64,000 nucleotides of DNA, from NCBI RefSeq assembly GCF_027923765.1, contig NZ_AP026709.1, positions 3,337,501 through 3,401,500 on the forward strand. Reading direction: 5' to 3'. The stretch comes from Pseudodesulfovibrio nedwellii. GTDB taxonomy: Bacteria > Desulfobacterota > Desulfovibrionia > Desulfovibrionales > Desulfovibrionaceae. The notes under the pieces are model-generated. The model did no database searches and was not told the DNA's origin. It worked only from the letters and a program-made list of their open reading frames with translations. Below are positions 8,896 through 15,294 of the stretch, in pieces. Made by a program: the position numbers and the translations under genes. How positions within the stretch are numbered: the stretch's first letter is position 1; the number at the start of each line of letters is the position of its first letter.

Positions 8896-9783
8896 ATGAA
8901 ACGGATACTTGCTGTTCTTACTCTTTCTTTGGGATTGATATTCCCCGGAGCCGCTTTTGCTCATACTCTTTGGGTGAACGTCTACGAGTCGTTTGTCCAT
9001 AAGCCGGGCCATGTTATTGCATCGCTTGGTTGGGGGCACGTCGTGCCGATGGATGATGTCTTTGAGCACTTTGACCTTGCGTCCTACTATTTGGTTGATC
9101 CGGATATGAGTCGAGTGGACTTTCCTTTGCCCGCATTAATAAAAAAGATGGACGGTGAAAGTGAGGTGCAGAAATCCCTTCGCATAGTGGGTGGGGACAC
9201 GGGAGTGCACAAGATGACTCTGAAAGATGATGCCAAGAAGGGCACCTATCAGGTCGCTGCAGTTTCACGGGATAATTTTTACAGTACGTATATTGATTTG
9301 AAAGGGCGTCACAAGTGGGCGCACACCACTATGGACAAGGTCAAGAATGTCAAGAAAGTGATTGAAGGCATGAAATTCACGACCTACGCCAAGTCTTTCT
9401 TTACGGTTGGCAAGTGGACTCAGCCGAGTGCGTTGGGCTTTGATCTGGAGATCCTTCCGTTGACTGACCTCAGCCGAGTGCGAGCGGGAGAAATGGTGGA
9501 ATTCGATGTGAAGCTTTTGGGACGTTCGTTGAATACGATACCAGAACGGGCTTTTGAATATATGACATTGACAAGTAACACGTTTGGAGGGCCAGACGGT
9601 TTTACCTTGGCAACGCTTGTGTATAACGGGAAGGCTTCTTTCCGTATTCCCACAGCGGGCCAGTGGGTCGCTAATATCTATACCCGTCAGGCAGTCACAC
9701 CGGATGGGCCTTTGAAGGCGCTGGTCGGTAAATGCACTAACGTCTTGTATGCGGCTACGGTCAGTTTTAATGTGAATCCTTAA
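8896..9783 (+). CDS. DUF4198-family periplasmic protein
   Basis: The 295-residue protein has a Sec signal peptide ending GAAFAH, then the HTLWVNVYES start and the repeated beta-rich pattern of DUF4198 proteins. These are often encoded beside TonB receptors and metal transporters and are thought to have a periplasmic metal-binding or delivery role. The mature N-terminus begins with His, and several His/Asp/Glu residues follow (GWGHVVPMDDVFEHFD). It lies directly after the TonB receptor and shares its terminator. It is one of three DUF4198 genes in the window. Function is not established. Confidence 0.8.
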   Translation: MKRILAVLTLSLGLIFPGAAFAHTLWVNVYESFVHKPGHVIASLGWGHVVPMDDVFEHFDLASYYLVDPDMSRVDFPLPALIKKMDGESEVQKSLRIVGGDTGVHKMTLKDDAKKGTYQVAAVSRDNFYSTYIDLKGRHKWAHTTMDKVKNVKKVIEGMKFTTYAKSFFTVGKWTQPSALGFDLEILPLTDLSRVRAGEMVEFDVKLLGRSLNTIPERAFEYMTLTSNTFGGPDGFTLATLVYNGKASFRIPTAGQWVANIYTRQAVTPDGPLKALVGKCTNVLYAATVSFNVNP

Positions 9784-9790
9784 GTTTGAA

Positions 9791-9827
9791 AAAAGCCGTT
9801 CACATGAAAATCATGTGAACGGCTTTT
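9791..9827. terminator. Bidirectional terminator between DUF4198 gene and mntP
   Basis: A 17-bp perfect stem (AAAAGCCGTTCACATGA and its complement) with an AAA loop has A-runs on the left and T-runs on the right. It can stop transcription from both converging genes. Confidence 0.9.
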
Positions 9828-9865
9828 GCTTGTAGGCAAATATGTCTATTCGTGTGAGTGGTTTT

Positions 9866-10435
9866 TTATATCGTAAGTGCCCCATGTTCCCACAGGATTT
9901 TGAGACCGATGCAAATCAGCACGGAGCCTCCGAGAAGTTCTGCGTATTTCCCGATACTCTGTGCTTTGGCAGCGGTTTTCCCGAATTGTAGGCCGACAAC
10001 GGTGAAGAGTGTGGCGACGATGCCGATGATCAGTGAAGGCCACCATACGGAAATACCCAGCATTGAGAGGCTGAGACCGACTGCGAGTGCGTCGATGCTG
10101 GTTGCAACGGACAGCACCACCAGTGACATCCCTTTGGTCGGGTCATTCTGACATTCTCCTTCATCTTCGAAGGCTTCACGGATCATTTTGTATCCGATGT
10201 AGCCAAGCAGGCCAAAAGCGATCCAGTGGTCGTATGCTTCAATATAGGAGCTGACTGTTCTTCCAAGATACCAACCAAGTATGGGCATGAGTGCCTGAAA
10301 CAGGCCAAAGTGCCACGCCAGACGAAAGGTCTGTCGAGGGCTGACGCATTTGAGCGAGACACCGGTGGCAATAGCAACGGCAAAGGCATCCATGGCGAGG
10401 GCAATGGCAATGGTGACGAGTTCGATATTTCCCAC
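9866..10435 (-). CDS. mntP: MntP manganese efflux pump
   Basis: A GTG start at 10435, five bases after AAGGAG, gives 189 residues, the usual MntP length; the upstream in-frame extension is not family-like. Six membrane segments are visible, with the paired acidic motifs ALAMDAFAVAIATG and SVATSIDALAVGLSL that line the transport path in this LysE-superfamily exporter. MntP exports Mn2+ to prevent toxicity. It converges on the DUF4198 gene through a shared terminator. I saw no clear yybP-ykoY riboswitch upstream. Confidence 0.93.
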   Translation of the reverse strand: MGNIELVTIAIALAMDAFAVAIATGVSLKCVSPRQTFRLAWHFGLFQALMPILGWYLGRTVSSYIEAYDHWIAFGLLGYIGYKMIREAFEDEGECQNDPTKGMSLVVLSVATSIDALAVGLSLSMLGISVWWPSLIIGIVATLFTVVGLQFGKTAAKAQSIGKYAELLGGSVLICIGLKILWEHGALTI

Positions 10436-10509
10436 ATTGGCTCCTTGGATTCGAAGGAATTGGTAGCGTGCTTTGTTGAATCCCTCAAGCCTTTTAGGGG
10501 AGGGGCATT

Positions 10510-10782
10510 CTACCAATTGTCGTCTGAAATATAGTCGAGGTCGTTTTCGACGGTGAAGTTTAGGACTTTGATGCGTAATTCTTCATCATTTTCTATGATG
10601 GTACCAGTGACGGTTACCCATTTTTCGACATGTGCAGTGAGGCTTTCTGCATTTTCATCGTGTTCAACGATAAATTCTTCTTCTCCATCTACAAGAATCA
10701 AGACTCCTGAAACAGTGTCTCCATTCCAATTTGATGGGAGGACCTGCCCGTATAAGGAGTCCTCATAAATATCCAAAGCCAT
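10510..10782 (-). CDS. Small acidic protein of unknown function
   Basis: A GGAG site precedes the ATG of MALDIYEDSLYGQ, giving 90 residues. The protein is rich in Glu and Asp with alternating beta-like segments (VSGVLILVDGEEEFIVEHD, KWVTVTGTIIENDEELRI) that suggest a small OB-like beta-barrel. No signal peptide or membrane helix is seen. Its stop lies 74 bp before the mntP GTG, so the two may be co-transcribed. I do not recognise the family. Confidence 0.6.
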   Translation of the reverse strand: MALDIYEDSLYGQVLPSNWNGDTVSGVLILVDGEEEFIVEHDENAESLTAHVEKWVTVTGTIIENDEELRIKVLNFTVENDLDYISDDNW

Positions 10783-11071
10783 TTTTATCTCCGTTGATTG
10801 CCTGTGCTGTTGCTCCTTATCGTCGAGGTTTCTATTCAATTGGTAGAACATACCCCCGGCGATGGGAGCGAAATGTTTTCAAATTGTATTCTGTATCAAA
10901 GAGTATGCCTTATAAAAAAGGCTCGTACTTTTTTGGCTGCAGAAGTTTCCGGGAGAAGCTTCTACTGCTAAGTGACAGAATATACAACGTAAAAAATAAG
11001 CGGAGGGTTCGATTTTTGGTGCTGAGGATGTATCGTGCGGTCCAAGTAACAAGGATCGCTTTGAGGGGAGT

Positions 11072-12130
11072 TTATGTAAATACACTTCCAACGAATGGAG
11101 ATGTCATGGATGATAGGAATGCCGTATAGTTTACACTGAATCGGACATGATCGCCAACTTGCAATGGGGTTCTCGTGGCGTCGAGTATGACGTGATCACT
11201 GCTTGAGCCCAAAATATCGACATCGATTAATGGTATAAGGCCTGCCACATGAACATCCTGTTTTCCCAACGCTACAATTGTTCTGAGTATTTTACCTTTG
11301 TCTTCAACGTGAGGCGTATTGCCAAAGGCATCCAGGCCTGTTTCCCCTTCAGGGAGTGACGGCTTGATTTTGGATTCTATGACTTCTGCAACCAGAGAAA
11401 TCGCATCAAGGTGAAGCCCTTCAATGTGTTTTCTTGACAAAGATTCTCTCCCAAGAAGGAGGGATTCGCCCAGTCGAACGTTGTTTGTTCTGCCAGTGTT
11501 GTCATTTTGAAGCATCCAATCAAAGTTTGCAGAATTTCCTCCAGAAATTATATGAAAATTGATGCCGTATTTCTTTTCACAGGTGTCTGCCAGACTGGAG
11601 AAATGATCCATGTTGGTTTTTGTTGGTTTGACTCCATTTAGGCACGCCATGTTTGTCCCTAAACCGATGAGTCGAACGCCTTTCATTTGGCGTACTTCTT
11701 CAATTGTTTTGTTGAGATCCTGACGAAGTATTCCTTCCCGAAGATCCCCCATCTCCACCATAAGAATAATGTCGTGGACAAGATCTTTTTCAAGGGCCGA
11801 TTTGGAAAGCTCTTCAATGACAAATAGTTCAGTGTTGAGGCTTCCGTCCGCATAGGTGACGACGTCACGAGATTCACTAGCAGAGGGTGTCCTGATCAGG
11901 AGGAACTGTGCTTGAACACCAGCTTTTTTCATACGGATTATATTTTCGATCCGTGAATCTCCGAGAGAAGAAATGCCTGCGGAAACAAAACAGTTGGCAA
12001 TTTGGGGCTCCCCGAGAAAACTCTTGGTGACAGCCGTAATTTGAATGCCTTTGGCTCCGAACATGGAAATTAGTTCTTTTGCGTTACTGTGTAATTTTGA
12101 GAGGTTTATTTCAAGATAAGGTGTCTTCAT
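11072..12130 (-). CDS. PLP-dependent amino-acid racemase (alanine/ornithine racemase fold)
   Basis: The protein is about 352 residues. It has the alanine-racemase N-terminal barrel with the PLP lysine in ITAVTKSFLG, then SLGDSRIENI, GLGTNMACL and ISGGNSANFDW. This resembles the YhfX/ornithine-racemase branch rather than Alr. It would interconvert L- and D- forms of an amino acid in the cytoplasm. The ATG at 12130 overlaps the upstream DUF1611 stop as TGATG, so the two are translationally coupled. DUF1611 proteins such as DgcN act on D-glutamate, so a D-amino-acid pathway is likely. The exact substrate is unknown. Confidence 0.82.
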   Translation of the reverse strand: MKTPYLEINLSKLHSNAKELISMFGAKGIQITAVTKSFLGEPQIANCFVSAGISSLGDSRIENIIRMKKAGVQAQFLLIRTPSASESRDVVTYADGSLNTELFVIEELSKSALEKDLVHDIILMVEMGDLREGILRQDLNKTIEEVRQMKGVRLIGLGTNMACLNGVKPTKTNMDHFSSLADTCEKKYGINFHIISGGNSANFDWMLQNDNTGRTNNVRLGESLLLGRESLSRKHIEGLHLDAISLVAEVIESKIKPSLPEGETGLDAFGNTPHVEDKGKILRTIVALGKQDVHVAGLIPLIDVDILGSSSDHVILDATRTPLQVGDHVRFSVNYTAFLSSMTSPFVGSVFT

Positions 12131-13209
12131 CAAGCCAACTTGGCTTGAAGCTGTGGGAAGGTGAGTAATATATTTTTAATTAGTGAATTGCAGCCGAACT
12201 TGAGGACGTCTGTAGCGGGTATTCCAAATTGTTTTTGATATGCACTCATTGTTTCATCAATATCTGAATCGGACATGTCCTCATGATTAATGGTGATGCC
12301 AATGACAGGAGACTGCGCGAAAACTTCAATGAGTTCGATTTCGTCTTCCAAGCGAGGCATCTTAATGGCTGGATAATCGCCCAGGTGTTCTCGTTTCGGT
12401 GGATGCTGGACAATGATCGCTTCAGGTTGTCCTCCTCTAATAATGAAGCACGAGCTTAAATAGGCCGGATGGCTGAGTGAGCCTTGGCCCTCTATAACAA
12501 TAATGTCCGGTTTTTTGGTTTCCCATGCCTCGACAACAGCCTTTTCCATCTCGCCTGAAATGAATTGTTCTTTGAGGGCGTCAAGAGGAACACCAAATTT
12601 TGCTCCCTGAATAACGCCTGTCTGCCCTGTGGCTATCATTACAGTATTAAGACCGAGGGCTTTAAGGGCTTGGGTCAGGATAACTGATGTCGTGCGTTTG
12701 CCAACCGCGCTGTCCGTCCCGAGAATGGCTATTTTTGGACATTCAACTTTGCTGATGTCTCCGGTAAACACCCGTCTTTGTATATCCTTTTGTTGTTTTC
12801 TGATGTCGTGCAACTGAACATTGCATTCTGCAGCTTTCTGAACGAAGGCTTCATCGTCGGTCAAAAAATCATGAAGGCCGTTGATGATGTCGAGATTTTT
12901 CTCCATTGCATAAAACATCACGTCGCGGTCATCAGAAGAGAATGCACCGGATAATGGAGCCATTCCATAAATAAAGGCTTTGACCAAGTCTCCTGTCTCT
13001 TCCAGGGCTTCGTGTATATCTTTGTAGATGGTGATTCCATTGGCTGCATTATCAAGCACTTCTCCGGCATCCAGATGAGCCTTGGTACTGTCGATGATGC
13101 CTGCAATTTCATATCTATCTGAATAACGAGTTAATCCATTGGCTGTTTTACCATCCATTTTCCCAAAGAAACCTTCACAGTATACGACTGCATGCTCTTT
13201 GTTTATCAT
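12130..13209 (-). CDS. DUF1611 (DgcN-like) P-loop protein
   Basis: The 359-residue protein has an N-terminal Rossmann-like part (VVYCEGFFGKMDGKTANGL) and a C-terminal P-loop ATPase-like domain beginning ILGTDSAVGKRTTS near residue 170, with IVIEGQGSLSHPAYLSS later. This is the DUF1611 family; one member, DgcN, N-acetylates D-glutamate in marine bacteria. Paired here with a racemase, it probably modifies the D-amino acid that enzyme makes, by inference. It starts the two-gene operon and faces a long AT-rich region containing a perfect 11-bp inverted repeat. Confidence 0.8.
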   Translation of the reverse strand: MINKEHAVVYCEGFFGKMDGKTANGLTRYSDRYEIAGIIDSTKAHLDAGEVLDNAANGITIYKDIHEALEETGDLVKAFIYGMAPLSGAFSSDDRDVMFYAMEKNLDIINGLHDFLTDDEAFVQKAAECNVQLHDIRKQQKDIQRRVFTGDISKVECPKIAILGTDSAVGKRTTSVILTQALKALGLNTVMIATGQTGVIQGAKFGVPLDALKEQFISGEMEKAVVEAWETKKPDIIVIEGQGSLSHPAYLSSCFIIRGGQPEAIIVQHPPKREHLGDYPAIKMPRLEDEIELIEVFAQSPVIGITINHEDMSDSDIDETMSAYQKQFGIPATDVLKFGCNSLIKNILLTFPQLQAKLA

Positions 13210-13569
13210 AGTAAATCCTTAGTAAAAGATTGATTCAGTAAATTGATTTTTTAGTAATTTTGTTTATATTTTGATGTATTATTGAGTCGTATCAATTTAC
13301 TAAAGTAAAAAATTAAAGCGGTTCAACAGAAATACATACCATGAAATTTGTTTTTAAAGTCGATAATCTATTTTTATTTTTTTTATTTGTTGAATTTTGT
13401 GATTTTTATTTGAGTGCTTTTCGTAATTCAGCGCGTCAATCAGGTTTTTTGTCATTCATGTTTGTCACTTACTGTTTTTGAAATTGCCTGAGGAATGGGC
13501 AAAATTAATATTTGTGTTTTTTTTAAAAAAGCGCTTGACTTCTTTTTGGAAGTAGGCGAGTAAGTCTCT
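13210..13569. promoter_or_regulatory. AT-rich intergenic region with 11-bp inverted repeat (possible operator)
   Basis: This stretch has no credible gene and is much more AT-rich than its surroundings. AGTAAATTGAT at 13237-13247 and its exact complement ATCAATTTACT at 13291-13301 frame the probable promoter of the leftward DUF1611-racemase operon. Further AGTAA repeats lie close to the start codon. Operator function is inferred. Confidence 0.4.
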
Positions 13570-13681
13570 TAACACCAGCCGCACCCGTGAAGGCGCGGTC
13601 TTACTGTGACCAGCGCTGGTTTGAATTTTACAAGTCTATCGAGGAGCCGTGTACGCATCTTGTACACGGCTCCTTTTTTTT
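13570..13681 (+). ncRNA. Candidate structured leader RNA or small RNA before the RRM gene
   Basis: TTGACT at 13535 could be a -35 element. The following ~110 nt are GC-rich inside AT-rich DNA and can fold: ACCAGC near 13574 pairs with GCTGGT near 13615, enclosing CCGC/GCGG. They end in a strong terminator whose 12-bp stem GGAGCCGTGTAC is at 13643-13654 and complement at 13662-13673, followed by eight T. The RRM gene starts 43 bp later. It may be an attenuated leader or a separate sRNA. I do not match it to a known family. Confidence 0.4.
13643..13681 (+). terminator. Strong terminator/attenuator upstream of RRM gene
   Basis: A perfect 12-bp stem with a 7-nt loop is followed by a run of T. 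It lies in the 5' region of the RRM gene rather than after an obvious gene. Confidence 0.85.
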
Positions 13682-13723
13682 GGCGCACGGGCGCTATACT
13701 TTATCACTTTTTGGAGAATTTGA

Positions 13724-13987
13724 ATGTCTAAGAATCTTTATGTCGGCAACTTGTCCTGGTCCTCTACTGAAGACGAAGTTCGTGCAGCTTTCGAAGCATA
13801 CGGCGAAGTTACTTCTGTCAAGCTGATCGAAGACCGTGAGACCGGCCGTCCCCGTGGTTTTGGTTTTGTTGAAATGGATGACAACGGTGCTCGCGAAGCT
13901 ATCGCAGCCCTGGACGGCAAAGACTTCGGTGGCCGTAACATCAAGGTCAACGAAGCTAAGGCTCGCGAAGAACGCCCCCGCTGGTAG
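13724..13987 (+). CDS. RRM-domain RNA-binding protein
   Basis: The 87-residue protein is a single RNA-recognition motif with RNP2 (KNLYVGNLSW, residues 3-12) and RNP1 (RGFGFVEM). A short charged tail (KAREERPRW) follows. Such small RRM proteins occur in cyanobacteria and Deltaproteobacteria and are often cold- or stress-regulated RNA chaperones. A TTTGGAGAA ribosome-binding site precedes the ATG. A terminator-linked RNA element lies just upstream and a terminator just downstream, so it is transcribed alone. Specific RNA targets are unknown. Confidence 0.92.
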   Translation: MSKNLYVGNLSWSSTEDEVRAAFEAYGEVTSVKLIEDRETGRPRGFGFVEMDDNGAREAIAALDGKDFGGRNIKVNEAKAREERPRW

Positions 13988-14018
13988 TCTTCGGATCTAA
14001 GCCTTTATCGGCATCCTG

Positions 14019-14054
14019 CGCCTGTCTCTCATTTGAGAGGCAGGCGTTTTTTTT
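14019..14054 (+). terminator. Terminator of the RRM gene
   Basis: The stem CGCCTGTCTCTC pairs with GAGAGGCAGGCG around an ATTT loop and is followed by eight T. Confidence 0.9.
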
Positions 14055-14130
14055 GTTGTTTTTTCTGCAACTTTGTTTGCTTTGAGAAAGGCTGTTCATG
14101 TCATTTAAAAAAAGTCACTCATCATTTTAT

Positions 14131-14586
14131 TCATCCGGATGGTTTGGTTTTCGCTGATTGTAAAGCTTCAGTGCATTCGCTGCAAAGTCCGTAGAATGTT
14201 GTCGTGTAACGATACAGGGTGAATCCCTGCTGGCGGGCTGTCTCCTGTTGCAGGCATTGTATGTATGGGTTTCGGATCGGGATGATTTTGCCACATCTTT
14301 CGCAGAGCATATGACTGGTATGGTCACCTGATGGTTCGTAGTGGGTGGAGCCGTCGCTGTGATGGGTGCACCGGGCAATGCCTGCGTGATGAAAATGTTT
14401 GATGGTTCGGTACACCGTTGAGCGACTGACGGCAGTGTCGATGGTCTGAACCGCGTTAAGAAGTTTTTCTGAGCTCATCTCACCGCCTTCGCTCAAAAAG
14501 ACTTTGAGGATCAGGAGCCGTTGTTGGGTCAGTTTGAGTGTATTATCTGCCAAATATTTTTTGAATGATTTGAGTGCTTCCTGCAT
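14131..14586 (-). CDS. Fur-family metalloregulator
   Basis: From MQEALKSF the protein is 151 residues, normal for the Fur family. The winged helix contains LTQQRLLILKVFL and STVYRTIKHF. The dimer domain has HTSHMLCERCGKII (CxxC) and a second GLCSEC motif, so a structural zinc site is likely. A longer in-frame start at 14649 would place the coding region on an operator repeat and has no clear ribosome-binding site, so I reject it. It is divergent from the feo operon. Whether it is the global Fur, Zur or a local regulator cannot be decided here. Confidence 0.87.
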   Translation of the reverse strand: MQEALKSFKKYLADNTLKLTQQRLLILKVFLSEGGEMSSEKLLNAVQTIDTAVSRSTVYRTIKHFHHAGIARCTHHSDGSTHYEPSGDHTSHMLCERCGKIIPIRNPYIQCLQQETARQQGFTLYRYTTTFYGLCSECTEALQSAKTKPSG

Positions 14587-14633
14587 TTTTTTGATCTTCA
14601 CGCATGCGTATTTTTGAGTTTTGAGGCCCTTGT

Positions 14634-14700
14634 TGACCTTGAGTCTCATTGAGACGGATATTTTATCAATTTTTATGAGTTAAATGACCTTGAGTCTCAA
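14634..14700. promoter_or_regulatory. Paired 15-nt direct repeats containing a TTGAGTCTCAA palindrome
   Basis: TGACCTTGAGTCTCA occurs exactly at 14634-14648 and 14685-14699, 51 bp apart. The core TTGAGTCTCAA at 14690-14700 is a perfect 5-1-5 palindrome; the copy at 14639 ends CAT instead of CAA. They lie between the divergent Fur-family gene and feoA and are probable binding sites for that regulator. Confidence 0.55.
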
Positions 14701-14743
14701 CAAGACTTTTTTGTTGACCTCTTGTTGTGTCGGGTCTATTGCT

Positions 14744-14762
14744 GATATCGAAATTCATTATC
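14744..14762 (+). promoter_or_regulatory. Fur box upstream of feoA
   Basis: GATATCGAAATTCATTATC matches the classical 19-bp Fur consensus at 15 of 19 positions by my hand count. It lies 40 bp before the first feoA start. Iron repression of the feo operon is the expected outcome. Confidence 0.65.
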
Positions 14763-14801
14763 AATTGCAACAAGTGGTTTTTTCAACGAGGGGAGGTTCG
14801 C

Positions 14802-15026
14802 ATGTTTTCTCACAAAACTCTTAAATCCATGGCGCCGGGAGAGACCGCTTTTGTAGTGGCTATCAACGCTGGTTGCAAGGCCAGAACAAGGCTGGAGTCC
14901 ATCGGTATTATCCCCGGAATTGAGGTTGATGTTTTGAATAACAGCCGAGGTCCAATGCTTGTTTCCGTGGGAGAGGGGCGAGTGATGGTTGAGCGCGGCA
15001 TCGCACAAAAGGTTTTGGTGGCCTAA
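14802..15026 (+). CDS. feoA: FeoA-like ferrous iron transport protein (first copy)
   Basis: The start ATG at 14802 follows GGGGAGG. The 74-residue protein is a single SH3-like FeoA domain (SMAPGETAFVVAINAGCKARTRL, IPGIEVDVLNNSRGPMLV). FeoA is a small cytoplasmic partner of FeoB needed for Fe2+ import. It is the first gene of a feoA-feoA-feoB operon behind a Fur box. Two feoA copies in tandem are common in Desulfovibrionaceae. Confidence 0.93.
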   Translation: MFSHKTLKSMAPGETAFVVAINAGCKARTRLESIGIIPGIEVDVLNNSRGPMLVSVGEGRVMVERGIAQKVLVA

Positions 15027-15072
15027 TACGGCATGCCGTGTCGGGAATACACATATCAAGGAAGTGACAATA

Positions 15073-15294
15073 ATGACTCTTGACGAATTAAATCCAGGGA
15101 CTCGGTGCGTGATGAAAGACATCACAACAGATGGTGCCTTGGGACAACGGCTGATGGACCTGGGGTTTTACCCCGGTGCCGAGATCGAAATTGTTCGGAA
15201 TGCCCCACTGGTTGATCCCGTGGAATTGCATCTTGACGGCTATCATGTCTCCATTAGACATACCGAAGCTCGGCATATTCAGGTGGGCGACTAA
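15073..15294 (+). CDS. feoA: FeoA-like ferrous iron transport protein (second copy)
   Basis: The 73-residue protein starts MTLDELNPGTRC after AAGGAAGTGA and has the FeoA SH3-like fold (GALGQRLMDLGFYPGAEIEIVRNAPLVDPVEL). It differs clearly from the first copy, so the pair may have distinct roles or form a mixed complex. Its stop overlaps the feoB start (TAATG), giving tight translational coupling. Confidence 0.93.
   Translation: MTLDELNPGTRCVMKDITTDGALGQRLMDLGFYPGAEIEIVRNAPLVDPVELHLDGYHVSIRHTEARHIQVGD

Noticed and set aside
14587-14649. Longer start of the Fur-family protein (MRLKVNKG...)
   Set aside because: The codons fall on the 15-nt operator repeat and no ribosome-binding site precedes it.
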